A DNA stretch of 64,000 nucleotides from contig NZ_LIPF01000001.1 in assembly GCF_001905385.1 (NCBI RefSeq), positions 176,765 to 240,764 of the forward strand. Direction: 5' to 3'. The position numbers were made by a program, and so were the translations under genes. Every line of letters starts with the position of its first letter. Within the stretch, counting starts at the first letter, position 1. The DNA is from Streptomyces sp. CB02414. Lineage in GTDB: Bacteria; Actinomycetota; Actinomycetes; Streptomycetales; Streptomycetaceae. Positions 8,958 to 21,159 of this stretch are shown here, piece after piece. Below the pieces are notes generated by a model. It was not told the origin of the DNA and did not search any database. It saw only the letters and a list, made by a program, of their open reading frames with translations.

Positions 8958-9862
8958 TCGTCGTCGCCGGTGAGGCCCTGATCGACCTGGTCCCGCAGGG
9001 GACGGGAGCCCTGGCCGCACTGCGGCCGGCGCTCGGCGGCGGGCCGTACAACACGGCCGTCGCGCTCGGCCGCCTCGGCTCCCCCGCCGCTTTCTGCTCC
9101 CGGGTGTCGTACGACGCCTTCGGCGAGGCCCTGCTGGAGCGGCTGCGCGAGACGGGCGTGGACGTGTCCCCTGTGCAGCGCGGGACCGAGCCGACGACGC
9201 TCGCCGTGGCCTCGGTGGACGCGGACGGGTCCGCCGCGTACTCCTTCTACGTGGACGGGACGGCGGACCGGTTGTTCGCTGTGCCCGCCGCGCTGCCGTC
9301 CGGTACCCGGGCGGTGTCCTTCGGCACCTGCTCGCTGGTGCTGGAGCCGGGCGCGAGCGCCTACGAGGAACTGTTGCGCGAGACGGCCGCGCGGGGCCTG
9401 TTCACGGCGCTGGATCCCAACATCCGGGCCGGCCTGATCCCCGACCCCGACGCCTACCGGGCCCGGTTCAAGAGCTGGCTGCCGTCCGTGGCCCTGCTGA
9501 AGCTGTCCACCGAGGACGCCGAATGGCTCGGCGGCACGCCCCGGGAATGGCTGGCGGCCGGCCCGGCGGCGGTCGTGGTCACCCGGGGCGGTGCCGGACT
9601 GACGGCGTACACCCGTGACGGGGGCGAGTACACGGTGCCCGGCGAGCGGGTCGACGTGGTGGACACGATCGGCGCGGGCGACACGGTGAACGCGGCGCTG
9701 CTGCACGGCCTCGCGGTCCGGGACGCCCTCAGCGCGGAGGCGGTGTCCGCACTGGGCGCGGAGGGCTGGGCCGGGCTGCTGGGCTTCGCCGCCCGCGCGG
9801 CGGCGGTCACCTGCTCGCGGGCGGGCGCGGAGCCGCCGTACGCCCACGAGGTGGCCGGCTGA
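8954..9862 (+). CDS. PfkB-family carbohydrate kinase
   Basis: The 302-aa product has both PfkB signatures: LGGGPYNTAVALGRLG near residues 28-43 and DTIGAGDT near 236-243, the latter with the catalytic aspartate. It resembles fructokinase/ribokinase-like enzymes; the sugar cannot be fixed from sequence. The GTG start overlaps the lacI stop and has AAAGGA upstream. No transporter gene is nearby, so the substrate may enter by another system or arise inside the cell. Confidence 0.92.
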   Translation: MIVVAGEALIDLVPQGTGALAALRPALGGGPYNTAVALGRLGSPAAFCSRVSYDAFGEALLERLRETGVDVSPVQRGTEPTTLAVASVDADGSAAYSFYVDGTADRLFAVPAALPSGTRAVSFGTCSLVLEPGASAYEELLRETAARGLFTALDPNIRAGLIPDPDAYRARFKSWLPSVALLKLSTEDAEWLGGTPREWLAAGPAAVVVTRGGAGLTAYTRDGGEYTVPGERVDVVDTIGAGDTVNAALLHGLAVRDALSAEAVSALGAEGWAGLLGFAARAAAVTCSRAGAEPPYAHEVAG

Positions 9863-10101
9863 ACGCCGAGAACCTACCCCTCGACCAGGGTGTCGGGCCA
9901 GGGGCGGGGACTGGACCATGGAGGGCGAGCTGACCCGTCCGGTGACGTGCGCCGTGGAGTCGACGGGCTGGGTGCCATGTCCGTCGGTGGGGACGGGCGG
10001 CACGCCGGGTCCGAGACGACGGGTGAGATCCGGCAGGGCGACTTCGGTCTGGTCTTCGCTCCGGGCGCCGGCGGGTACCTGAGCGGCCAGGTCGGGCGAG
10101 C

Positions 10102-10145
10102 GCCGAGCCGGGCTCCACGGGATCGTCCGTGGAGCCCGGCTCGGC
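10102..10145 (-). terminator. Intrinsic terminator of uvrA
   Basis: A perfect 19-bp stem (10102-10120 with 10127-10145) encloses a 6-nt loop, just beyond the uvrA stop. It is a strong GC-rich hairpin without a clear U-tract, as usual in Streptomyces. The 240 bp between it and the kinase gene contain no gene I can support. Confidence 0.85.
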
Positions 10146-10151
10146 TCCGGT

Positions 10152-13193
<3,042 letters not shown>

Positions 13194-13248
13194 GCCGGTC
13201 CGCACCTTTCTTGAGAGAAGTGACAGGGGCGAGGCCCCCGTCTTTCTC

Positions 13249-13271
13249 AGACTAGGGGGAGCCACTGACAA
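13249..13271 (-). promoter_or_regulatory. uvrA damage-inducible promoter (RecA_NDp/PafBC)
   Basis: On the minus strand TTGTCAGTG (13271-13263), 8 nt, TAGTCT (13254-13249). This matches the actinobacterial RecA-independent DNA-damage promoter exactly in element sequence and spacing. Unlike uvrB and ogt, transcription from here gives a leader of about 50 nt with a ribosome-binding site before the GTG start. Confidence 0.85.
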
Positions 13272-13379
13272 CGCCGGTCGGATTCACCGGTTGTCAACAA
13301 ACCCCGACTTCCCAGCATGCCCGACGCCGCTTCCGACCATATAGCACGTGCATTCGAATTGCGGGGGTCGTCCACAACC

Positions 13380-13409
13380 TTCACCCGAAGGTGTGGCGCG
13401 GTCTAGGGT
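13380..13409 (+). promoter_or_regulatory. Promoter for a leaderless transcript
   Basis: TTCACC (13380-13385), an 18-bp spacer and TAGGGT (13404-13409) precede the ATG at 13417 by 7 nt. No ribosome-binding site is present, so the mRNA probably starts at or next to the ATG. Confidence 0.6.
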
Positions 13410-13416
13410 CAGCATC

Positions 13417-14103
13417 ATGATTGATCACGCTCATGACCTGGAGTCTGTACGTGACGCTACCGAGCGGCTGCTCGGCGCGGTCGGGAAACTGGACAACGCG
13501 TCCGTGACGGAGTCGTCACGGCTTCCCGGCTGGAGCCGTGGCCACGTCCTCGCCCACCTCGCCCGCAACGCGGACGCCCTTGTGAACGTCCTCGAAGGAC
13601 GCCCCATGTACGTCTCCGGCGAGTCCCGGGACGCCGACATCGAACGGGACGCGCCGCGCCCCCTCGACGCCCAGCTCGCCGACGTGCGCGAGAGCGCGGC
13701 CCGCTTCCAGGACGCCGCCGCCGTTCCCGCGGACTGGTCGCGCACGGTGGAGCTGCGCAACGGGATCACCGACTCGGCGTCCCGGCTGCCGTTCCGGCGC
13801 TGGGTCGAGATCGAACTGCACCACGTGGACCTGGGCATCGGGTACGAGCTGGAGGATCTTCCGGCGGAGTTCACGGAGCGGGAGACCGACTTCCTCGCCG
13901 CACGGTTCGCCGGACACCCGGACGTGGTGCCCACCCGGCTCACCGACGGCACGCGCGCGTGGCGCACGGGCCGGGAGGCGGAGGCTCCCGAGGTGACCGT
14001 CACCGGACGCCCGGCCGACCTGCTCGGCTGGCTCGCCGGACGCCGCGCGGGCTCCGCGCTGACGGTGGAGGGCGGCCCGCTGCCGGCGCTGCCTCCGTTG
14101 TAG
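13417..14103 (+). CDS. Maleylpyruvate isomerase/DinB-type mycothiol enzyme
   Basis: This 228-aa protein is of the DinB-like four-helix family that includes mycothiol-dependent maleylpyruvate isomerase. The first metal-ligand helix is seen as LPGWSRGHVLAHLARNADAL and the second as RWVEIELHHVDLG. The C-terminal part (GRPADLLGWLAGR) resembles the sterol-carrier-like domain of the family. The ATG at 13417 follows a TAGGGT box by 7 nt. Substrate is unknown; mycothiol use is inferred from the family and host. Confidence 0.88.
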   Translation: MIDHAHDLESVRDATERLLGAVGKLDNASVTESSRLPGWSRGHVLAHLARNADALVNVLEGRPMYVSGESRDADIERDAPRPLDAQLADVRESAARFQDAAAVPADWSRTVELRNGITDSASRLPFRRWVEIELHHVDLGIGYELEDLPAEFTERETDFLAARFAGHPDVVPTRLTDGTRAWRTGREAEAPEVTVTGRPADLLGWLAGRRAGSALTVEGGPLPALPPL

Positions 14104-14157
14104 CGCCGCCCCCGGGAGGCGGTCTGCGGGCCACCTCCCGGCGCTAGGCTGGCTTTC

Positions 14158-14814
14158 ATGACGTACAGCGGAGAGGTCAGGGTCGGCGGACCCGCCGACG
14201 TGCACGAACTCAAAGACCTGATGATCACCAAGGTCGCGGTCGGCCCGATGGACAACAACGCCTATCTGCTGCGCTGCCGGGCCACCGACGAGCAGGTGCT
14301 GATCGACGCCGCCAACGACGCGCGCACGCTGCTCGGCACGATCGGTGACGACGGCATCGCCTCCGTCGTCACCACCCACCGGCACGGCGACCACTGGCAG
14401 GCGCTCGCCGAGGTCGTCGCGGCCACTGGGGCCCGCACCCACGCCGGCCGGCACGACGCCGAGGGCATCCCCGTGCCGACCGACGTCCTCCTCGACGACG
14501 GCGACACGGTCCGGGTGGGGCAGGTGGAGCTCACGGCACGCCACCTGGCCGGACACACTCCGGGCTCCGTCGTCCTGGTGTACGACGACCCGCACGGGCA
14601 TCCCCATGTGTTCACCGGGGACTGTCTCTTTCCGGGTGGTGTGGGCAACACCCATGACGATCCCAAGGCGTTCGCGAGCCTGATCCACGACGTGGAGACC
14701 AAGGTCTTCGATGTGCTCCCGGACGAGACGTGGGTCTATCCCGGGCACGGCAAGGACACCACGCTCGGCGCGGAACGGCCGCACCTGCCGGAGTGGCACG
14801 CGCGCGGCTGGTGA
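14158..14814 (+). CDS. Metallo-beta-lactamase-fold hydrolase
   Basis: This 218-aa protein has the full metal site of the fold: HRHGDH at 74-79, GHTPGS near 123, the bridging aspartate in FTGDCLFPGG and YPGHGKDT near 195. It resembles glyoxalase II-like hydrolases and may act on thiol (mycothiol) esters, fitting its place after the DinB-type gene. The ATG lies 7 nt after TAGGCT and lacks a ribosome-binding site, so a leaderless transcript is likely. Confidence 0.92.
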   Translation: MTYSGEVRVGGPADVHELKDLMITKVAVGPMDNNAYLLRCRATDEQVLIDAANDARTLLGTIGDDGIASVVTTHRHGDHWQALAEVVAATGARTHAGRHDAEGIPVPTDVLLDDGDTVRVGQVELTARHLAGHTPGSVVLVYDDPHGHPHVFTGDCLFPGGVGNTHDDPKAFASLIHDVETKVFDVLPDETWVYPGHGKDTTLGAERPHLPEWHARGW

Positions 14815-14848
14815 GCCCGCGCGGCACGCAGGGGCAGCTCCCGGCGCC

Positions 14849-15322
14849 TCAGGCCCGGGCCGTTCCCGCCCCGGCCAGCACCGCGATCCGCTCCACACCG
14901 AACACGTACCCCTGCACACCGCACCCCGCGATCACCCCGTCCGCGCGCTGCGACACGTAGGAGTGGTGCCGGAACGACTCACGCTGGTGAATGTTGGAGA
15001 TGTGGACCTCCACCACCGGCAGGCCGTCGCAGGTGTTGAGCGCATCCAGGATCGCGACGGAGGTGTGCGAGTAGGCTGCGGGATTGATCACGATCCCGCA
15101 GTGGTTCAGCCGGGCCTCGTGGATCCAGTCGACCAGTTCGCCCTCGTGGTTGGACTGCCGGAAGTCCACCGTGCCGCCGTGTGCCGCCGCCGCCTTCACG
15201 CACCGCGCCTCGACGTCGGCGAGGGTGTCGGAGCCGTAGATCTCCGGCTGGCGCTGGCCCAGCAGGTTCAGGTTGGGGCCGTTGAGGATCATGATCGGGG
15301 CGTTGGCCAGGGTGCGGGGCAC
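14849..15322 (-). CDS. aroQ: 3-dehydroquinate dehydratase, type II
   Basis: This 157-aa enzyme catalyses 3-dehydroquinate to 3-dehydroshikimate in the shikimate or quinate pathways. The type II signature [16 protein letters not shown] is at about 15-30, with the catalytic tyrosine at 29 and arginine at 24. The NHEGELVD and VEVHISN motifs carry the active-site histidines. Length is normal. No other aro gene is nearby, so it may serve as the stand-alone copy. Confidence 0.95.
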   Translation of the reverse strand: MPRTLANAPIMILNGPNLNLLGQRQPEIYGSDTLADVEARCVKAAAAHGGTVDFRQSNHEGELVDWIHEARLNHCGIVINPAAYSHTSVAILDALNTCDGLPVVEVHISNIHQRESFRHHSYVSQRADGVIAGCGVQGYVFGVERIAVLAGAGTARA

Positions 15323-15426
15323 GGTTCCTCCGGTCCGTTCGGGTGCGGCGGTCCCCGTACGGGCCGCCGCTCGGACCCCGGTTTATCACGGTGCGCCGGC
15401 TGCCCGGCCGGCCCTACCCTCCGTCC

Positions 15427-16473
15427 ATGACGATGATCGAGTATCCGCCCAAGCCGTCGCCCGGCGACCGCGTCGCGGTGATATCGCCCTCCTCCGGGCT
15501 GCCGGGGCTCTTCCCGCTCCCCTACGAGCTGGGCCTGGAGCGGCTGCGCAAGGAGTTCGGTCTGGAGCCCGTCGAGTATCCGGCGACGCGGAGGATGGGT
15601 TCGACGCCGGCCGAGCGGGCCGCCGACGTCCACGCCGCCTTCGCCGATCCGGAGATCAAGGCCGTCATCGCGTCGATCGGCGGTGACGACCAGATCACCG
15701 TCCTGCCACTGCTGGACCGGGAACTGATCCGGGCCAACCCGAAGCCCTTTTTCGGCTTGAGCGACAACACCAACCTGCTCGCCTACCTGCGCAACACGGG
15801 CATCGTCGGTTACCACGGCGCGAGCGTCATGGTGGAGCTGGGACGTCCCGTCGCCATGCACCCGCAGACCGCCGACTCGCTGCGCGCGGCGCTTTTCACC
15901 TCCGGCCCGTACGAGTTTCGGCCCGCCGAGCACGTCAACGACGTCAACCGCGACTGGGCCGACCCGGCCACCTTCGAGGCGGAGCCGTCGATGCGGCCCG
16001 GTTCGGGCTGGTCCTGGGTGAACGCCGGCCGGGTGGTCGAGGGACGGACCTGGGGCGGCTGCCTGGAGATCCTGGCCTGGCTGCTGATGGCCGACCGGGA
16101 GATCGCCCGCGACCCGGCGGAGTACGAGGGCGGCGTGCTGCTCCTGGAGACCTCGGAGGAGATGCCGAGCGCGACGGAGGTCTTCCGCACCCTGCGCAAC
16201 ATGGGCGAGCGCGGGCTGCTCGGCCGCTTCTCCGCGCTCTTGATGGCCCGCCCGAAGACCTGGTCCTTCGAACGCCCCAACAGCCCCGAGGAGGGCGAAC
16301 GGTACGCGGCTCAGCAGCGCGAGGCGGTGCTGCGGGCGATGCGGGTCTACGCCCCCGAGGCCACGATCGTCTTCGACGTGGACTTCGGCCACACCGATCC
16401 GCAGGTCGTCGTCCCGTACGGGGGGACCGTGCGGGTCGACGGGCCCGCGCGGCGCATCACCGTCACGTACTGA
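15427..16473 (+). CDS. LD-carboxypeptidase/MccF-like serine peptidase (S66)
   Basis: The 348-aa protein is an S66 peptidase. The nucleophile is S112 in FFGLSDNTNL, preceded by the conserved SIGGDDQITVLPLLD segment. The catalytic Glu and His are expected in LLLETSEE and in DFGHTDPQ. Family members cleave L,D bonds of murein tetrapeptides or detoxify microcin C-like compounds. The sequence appears closer to the MccF branch, but this is not decisive. TACCCT ends 6 nt before the ATG, suggesting a leaderless mRNA. Confidence 0.88.
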   Translation: MTMIEYPPKPSPGDRVAVISPSSGLPGLFPLPYELGLERLRKEFGLEPVEYPATRRMGSTPAERAADVHAAFADPEIKAVIASIGGDDQITVLPLLDRELIRANPKPFFGLSDNTNLLAYLRNTGIVGYHGASVMVELGRPVAMHPQTADSLRAALFTSGPYEFRPAEHVNDVNRDWADPATFEAEPSMRPGSGWSWVNAGRVVEGRTWGGCLEILAWLLMADREIARDPAEYEGGVLLLETSEEMPSATEVFRTLRNMGERGLLGRFSALLMARPKTWSFERPNSPEEGERYAAQQREAVLRAMRVYAPEATIVFDVDFGHTDPQVVVPYGGTVRVDGPARRITVTY

Positions 16474-16503
16474 CGCTCCCCGCGTTCTGGGGACCGGCCG
16501 GTG

Positions 16504-17604
16504 CTAGGGATTAATCGCCAACTCCAGGTACGCCGCGAACAGCACCAGGTGGACGCCTCCCTGCAAGGGCGTGGCACGGCCCGGGACGACCGTCAGCGAG
16601 GCCACCACCACGGTCAGGGCGAGCAGCACCATGTGGACCGCTCCGAGCCCGAGGACCAGCGGCCCGGAGAGCCACAGGGAGGCGAGGGCGACGGCCGGGA
16701 TGGTCAGGCCGATGCTGGCCATGGCCGAACCGAGGGCCAGGTTCAGGCTGGTCTGCACCCGGTCGCGGCGCGCGGAGCGCACCGCGGCGATGGTCTCGGG
16801 GAGCAGGACGAGCAGGGCGATGACGACGCCGACGACGGCGTGGTGCAGCCCGGCGGCCTCCACCCCGTCCTCGATGGTGGGCGACACCCCTTTGGCCAGG
16901 CCGACCACGCCGATCAGAGCCAGGGCGAGCAGCACCAGGCTGATCAGCGCGGTGCGGGCGGACGGCGCGTGGGCGTGGTTCTCGACGGTGATCACCTCGC
17001 CCTGCCGGGTGATCGGCAGGAAGTAGTCGCGGTGCCGCACGGTCAGGGTCGCGATGAACAGGCCGTAGAGGACGAGTGAGGAGAGCGCCGCGAAGGTCAG
17101 CTGCACGGTGGAGAACTCGGGGCCGGGCGCACTCGTGGTGAACGTCGGCAGCACCAGACTGAGCGTGGCCAGGGTCGCGACGGTCGCGAGGGCGGCGCCG
17201 GTGCCCTCCGGGTTGAAGACCGCGGTGCCGTGCCGCAGGGAGGCGACCAGGAGGCTGAGGCCGACCACACCGTTGCAGGTGATCATCACGGCCGCGAAGA
17301 CGGTGTCCCTGGCCAGGGACGCGCTCTTGTCTCCGCCGTCGGCCATCAGGGTCACGATGAGCGCGACCTCGATGACCGTGACGGCGACGGCGAGGACCAG
17401 GGACCCGAAGGGCTCACCGACCCGGTGGGCGACCACCTCTGCGTGATGGACGGCGGCGAGGACGGAGACGGCGAGGACGATCGTCAGCAGGGCGACGACG
17501 GCCCCGGGCAGATCGCGTCCCCAGGTAAAGACCAGCAGTACGACCGCGACCACGGGCGTGACGGCCGTCCATTGGGTGAGGAACTCCCTGGGACGAGTGA
17601 TCAT
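16504..17604 (-). CDS. Ca2+/H+ antiporter (ChaA/Cax type)
   Basis: The 366-aa protein is almost entirely hydrophobic, with about 11 membrane segments. It contains the two conserved acidic motifs of the Ca2+:cation antiporter family, VTVIEVALIVTLM in the first half and LLVLLPETIAAVRS in the second. It should exchange Ca2+ (or Na+/K+) for protons at the cell membrane. It lies downstream of terC on the same strand, but a terminator between them indicates separate transcription. Confidence 0.92.
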   Translation of the reverse strand: MITRPREFLTQWTAVTPVVAVVLLVFTWGRDLPGAVVALLTIVLAVSVLAAVHHAEVVAHRVGEPFGSLVLAVAVTVIEVALIVTLMADGGDKSASLARDTVFAAVMITCNGVVGLSLLVASLRHGTAVFNPEGTGAALATVATLATLSLVLPTFTTSAPGPEFSTVQLTFAALSSLVLYGLFIATLTVRHRDYFLPITRQGEVITVENHAHAPSARTALISLVLLALALIGVVGLAKGVSPTIEDGVEAAGLHHAVVGVVIALLVLLPETIAAVRSARRDRVQTSLNLALGSAMASIGLTIPAVALASLWLSGPLVLGLGAVHMVLLALTVVVASLTVVPGRATPLQGGVHLVLFAAYLELAINP

Positions 17605-17717
17605 GACGCGATCGTCGCAGAGGGCGACGGCCCCGGCATGCGCTGTGACGCGGACCGGGCCAACGAGCCGGGCCGACCACAGCAGCTTCGAGGGCTCCTC
17701 ACGGCCCTGACGGAAGA

Positions 17718-17746
17718 GCGGCGGGCGGCTCCTCGCCGCCCGCCGC
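17718..17746 (-). terminator. Terminator after terC
   Basis: An 11-bp perfect GC stem (17718-17728 with 17736-17746) with a 7-nt loop lies 44 bp beyond the terC stop and about 110 bp before the antiporter start. Confidence 0.7.
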
Positions 17747-17789
17747 TTTCGGTGGTCACTCCCGCCCGTGGTGAGGCGGGTGTTTCCGG

Positions 17790-18791
17790 TCAGGCCTCGA
17801 TGCTGTCCTTCGGGGCGTCGTCGCTCTTGCTCTCCGCGGCCTCCGCCTCGGCCTGCTTCTTGGAGGCTCGCAGGCTGGTGATCGTGGTGACGATCAGGAC
17901 GGAGCAGATCACGCCGAGCGAGACCGGGATGCTGATCTCGGGGACGTGGACCCCGGACTCGTGCAGGGCGTGCAGCACCAGCTTGACGCCGATGAAGCCC
18001 AGGATGACCGACAGGCCGTAGGAGAGGTGCACCAGCTTCCTCAGCAGACCGCCGAGGAGGAAGTACAGCTGTCGCAGACCCATCAGGGCGAACGCGTTGG
18101 CCGTGAACACGATGTACGGGTCCTGGGTCAGGCCGAAGATCGCCGGGATGGAGTCGAGTGCGAAGAGCACGTCGGTGGTGCCGATCGCGAGCATCACGAC
18201 CAGCATCGGGGTCATGACGCGCTTGCCGTTCTCCTCGATCCACAGCTTGGTGCCGTGGTAGCGGTCGGCGACACCGAAGCGGCGCTCGGCCGCCTTGAGC
18301 AGCTTGTTCTCCTCGAACTCCTCGTCCTCCTCGTCGGCACGGGCCTCCTGGATGAGCTTCCAGGCCGTGTAGATGAGGAAGGCGCCGAAGATGTAGAAGA
18401 CCCAGGCGAAGTTGGCGATGATCGCGGCACCCGCCGCGATGAAGACGGCCCTGAGGACCAGGGCTATGAGGACACCGATGAGGAGCACTCGCTGCTGGTA
18501 CTGCGAGGGCACCGCGAACTTCGCCATGATCAGGATGAAGACGAAGAGGTTGTCCACGCTCAGGGACTTCTCGGTGATGAAGCCCGCGAAGAACTCGCCG
18601 GCGGGCTGGCCGCCGCCGAAGATGAGCAAGCCGACTCCGAAGAGGCCCGCCAGGGCGATCCAGACGGCCGTCCAGATGCCGGCTTCCTTGATCGATACGT
18701 CGTGCGGCTTGCGGCCGATGAAGAAGTCGGCCCCGATCAGGAGGGCGAGGCCCACCACGGTCAGGACCCACAGGGTCATGGAAACTTCCAC
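17790..18791 (-). CDS. TerC-family integral membrane protein
   Basis: The 333-aa protein has about eight membrane segments and the TerC signatures SVDNLFVFILIM and DSIPAIFG with charged residues inside membranes. TerC proteins assist metal homeostasis and tellurite resistance and are linked to Mn2+ export and protein secretion in other bacteria. A cytosolic Glu/Asp-rich loop (ADEEDEEFEENK) separates the two halves, and the C-terminus is charged. The GTG at 18791 has GGAGG seven bases upstream; an internal ATG four codons later is less likely. TerD-family genes lie directly upstream. Confidence 0.93.
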   Translation of the reverse strand: MEVSMTLWVLTVVGLALLIGADFFIGRKPHDVSIKEAGIWTAVWIALAGLFGVGLLIFGGGQPAGEFFAGFITEKSLSVDNLFVFILIMAKFAVPSQYQQRVLLIGVLIALVLRAVFIAAGAAIIANFAWVFYIFGAFLIYTAWKLIQEARADEEDEEFEENKLLKAAERRFGVADRYHGTKLWIEENGKRVMTPMLVVMLAIGTTDVLFALDSIPAIFGLTQDPYIVFTANAFALMGLRQLYFLLGGLLRKLVHLSYGLSVILGFIGVKLVLHALHESGVHVPEISIPVSLGVICSVLIVTTITSLRASKKQAEAEAAESKSDDAPKDSIEA

Positions 18792-19052
18792 TACTACGCC
18801 TCCGGCAGTACGTCACACGGCAGATGTCAGCGTCGTCGCTGCCGGAGGTCTCTTCCACCCCGGGTGCCCGGGACGCGTGACGCGTCCGGAACCCACGGGC
18901 CGACGCCCCGGGATCTGGCCTGATCCGTATTGACGGGTACGCCGCAGTAGTTGGCAGGGAGTACTCCCCTCCGTACGGACGACAGTACCCCATTCCCCAA
19001 GGGAAGGTAAAGAGATTCGCAAATAAAGCCCAAAAGGGCAGCTCAGAACCCT

Positions 19053-21089
19053 TTACCTAGGCCACGAACGGCGGGCTGCGGCGACCTGGCCGAGCACCTG
19101 CCGGAGCACCTGGCTGCCGGGCGGGACGAGCGAGGGCTCGTACGTCCAGGCGTGCCCCACCCACGGGTCGGCGAGGTGGTCGTCGGCGACGGGCGTCAGC
19201 CGGAGCAGCGAACGCCACAGCGGGTCGAGCAGCGGTCCGTACCCGGCGGAGTCCTCACGGTCGGCGACCAGCATCAGGTGGACGCCGACGGCCGGTCCCT
19301 CGTCGGCGAGGTAGCGCAGCTGGTTCACCGCCCGGTCGTCGAAGCCGTGCGGGAATTCGTTGACGATCAGGAGCTGCTGGGAGGTGTCCAGACCGGGCGG
19401 GAGCGCGTCGGGAGCGCCGCCGCGCAACGCCATCTGCACCAGGTCGACGCGCTGGGTCAGGCGCGCGAGCACGTCCGCGGTCCCGGCGGCGCCCAGGGCC
19501 GGCGGGGCGTCGAGCACCCCGGACTGCACCAGGGGTGCCAGCGGCTGCGTCCCCGATCCGGCCGGGTCGACGACGTGCACGGTGAACTCGCCCGCCGGGT
19601 AGACGGCGAGCAGCCGGGCCGCGTGTGCGACCGCGGTCTCCAGACCCAGGCGCCGCGTCTCGTGCGGGTCGGTGTACGAGCCGTCCAGCGAGGCCGCACG
19701 TCCGCTGTCGATCCACAGGCCGCGCTCCAGCGGCAGCCGGACCAGCATCGGAATGCGTATGCGGTCCGCCTCGGACAGATGGAGGTCGCCCAGCCTGACG
19801 GCCATGGGGATCTCCATGGGCACGCGGTAGGCGTGCCAGACGGGGCTGTCCCAGCGCGCGTAGGCCGTCGGCAGGGCCGGCTCGACGACCTCTGCCTCGG
19901 CCGCGAGCTGGGCCACGTCCCGGTCCAGGGCCTCCCCGGCCTGTGTCACGAGCTGCTCGTGCCGGGCGCGGGCCGCGTCCCGGGCGGCGTCGCCCTGACC
20001 GCCGATCCGGTTGCGCGGGTCGGAAAGGACCTGGTCGAGCTCCTTCTCCATGCGTGAGTCCGCGAAGTCCACGGCGCTGCGGTAGGCGGCAGTCGTGCGG
20101 GCCAGGTCCTCGAACATGCCCCAGACCTGGTTGTAGAGCCGCTCCTCCATGGACCAGCCGGTGGCGTCACCCGCGACTGGTGGTGCGGGCTGCCCGGGTG
20201 CGGGCGGCGGCGCGGCCGGCGGAGGCGGGGGCGGAGCGCCGTGCTGCCGGCGGGGGTGGCTGTAGTCGATCGGGCCACCGCCGGTGGCCGCGGACTGCTG
20301 GCGGGTCGCGGAGGGATCCGCCGTGGTGCCCGGGTACGGCTGTGGCGTGGCGTGCTGTCCCGGGGCCGCGGGCGTCTGTCGTGCCGGCGGGCCTTGGGGG
20401 TCGGTCTGCGGCGTGGGTGGCACGCCGCCGGTGGCGCCGTGGGCCGCGGCCGTGCCGGGATCGTGCGCCGAGGCGGTGGCGGGCCGGGAGCGGTCCCCGT
20501 CGGGCATGCGGGGCGGGGGTGCCGGCACGGAACGGGCCAGACCGCGGGCCACCGCGTCCTGGATGTCGCCGGCGAGGCGGTGGGCCTCGGGCAGGTTCTG
20601 GTCGGTGAACAGCTCGGCGAGCCCGCCCGCGTAGCCCTGGCCGACGGCGCGCACCTTCCAGGCGCCCTGGCGTCGGTAGAGCTCCAGCGCGACGACGGCC
20701 GACTCGGCCTCCAGGCCGGTGAGGGTGTAACTGGCGACCTCGTCGCCGTCGAGGCCCGTGACGGCGACGAAGGGGGCGGCCACGGCTCCGAAGCGGGCAG
20801 GTCCCTGGCCGCCGTCGGGCAGGGCGAGCAGCACGCTGACACGGTGCACGGCGTCCGGCACCGCGTCCAGGTCGACCGCGAGGCGGTGGTCGGCGGCGGC
20901 CTGCCGGGAGACCTCCAGCCCCGGCAGGGTGGGCGTGCCCGGGTGTGCCACCCGTTCGACGCCGTGGACCTCGCCGTTCTCGTCGCCGAGCGTGGCTCCT
21001 GCCACGACCGGCGTGCCGGCCGAGACCCGGATCTCCAGGCGAGCCCGGGGAAGCGGGTGGTTCTGTCCCCGCGTCAGCTCGGCCGTCAT
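19053..21089 (-). CDS. TerD-domain protein fused to an FtsK/HerA-like domain
   Basis: The 678-aa product begins with a TerD domain (about 1-155, ending near SYTLTGLEAESAVVALELYR). A Pro/Gly/Ala/Gln-rich linker follows (about 165-310), then a helical part (about 315-420). The C-terminal half (about 440-650) resembles an FtsK/HerA-type NTPase fold in its later strands: HVVDPAGSG, then LLIVNEFPHGFDD, then VGVHLMLVAD. The position of Walker A reads RGLWIDSGRAAS, which lacks GxxGxGKS, so catalysis is doubtful. The ATG has a strong GGGGAAAGG site. It follows terD after 70 bp in an apparent operon. Confidence 0.85.
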   Translation of the reverse strand: MTAELTRGQNHPLPRARLEIRVSAGTPVVAGATLGDENGEVHGVERVAHPGTPTLPGLEVSRQAAADHRLAVDLDAVPDAVHRVSVLLALPDGGQGPARFGAVAAPFVAVTGLDGDEVASYTLTGLEAESAVVALELYRRQGAWKVRAVGQGYAGGLAELFTDQNLPEAHRLAGDIQDAVARGLARSVPAPPPRMPDGDRSRPATASAHDPGTAAAHGATGGVPPTPQTDPQGPPARQTPAAPGQHATPQPYPGTTADPSATRQQSAATGGGPIDYSHPRRQHGAPPPPPPAAPPPAPGQPAPPVAGDATGWSMEERLYNQVWGMFEDLARTTAAYRSAVDFADSRMEKELDQVLSDPRNRIGGQGDAARDAARARHEQLVTQAGEALDRDVAQLAAEAEVVEPALPTAYARWDSPVWHAYRVPMEIPMAVRLGDLHLSEADRIRIPMLVRLPLERGLWIDSGRAASLDGSYTDPHETRRLGLETAVAHAARLLAVYPAGEFTVHVVDPAGSGTQPLAPLVQSGVLDAPPALGAAGTADVLARLTQRVDLVQMALRGGAPDALPPGLDTSQQLLIVNEFPHGFDDRAVNQLRYLADEGPAVGVHLMLVADREDSAGYGPLLDPLWRSLLRLTPVADDHLADPWVGHAWTYEPSLVPPGSQVLRQVLGQVAAARRSWPR

Positions 21090-21159
21090 CGCCTTTCCCC
21101 CTGTGTCACTCGTGCTCACTCGTGCGTCTGTGTCACGCGCGGCGCCCGTGCTGCGTCCG

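Noticed and set aside
9863..10101. Possible small plus-strand gene near 9919 between the kinase and uvrA
   Set aside because: Short frames of differing composition, no ribosome-binding site of note and no family I recognise; evidence is too weak for a call.
13194..13271. Upstream TTG start for UvrA extending the protein by 26 residues
   Set aside because: The extension would be encoded by the damage promoter itself; the GTG at 13193 has a ribosome-binding site and gives the family N-terminus.
19028..19040. Terminator after the TerD-fusion gene
   Set aside because: GCCC-AAAA-GGGC gives only a 4-bp stem followed by TTTATTT on the minus strand; too weak for a call.
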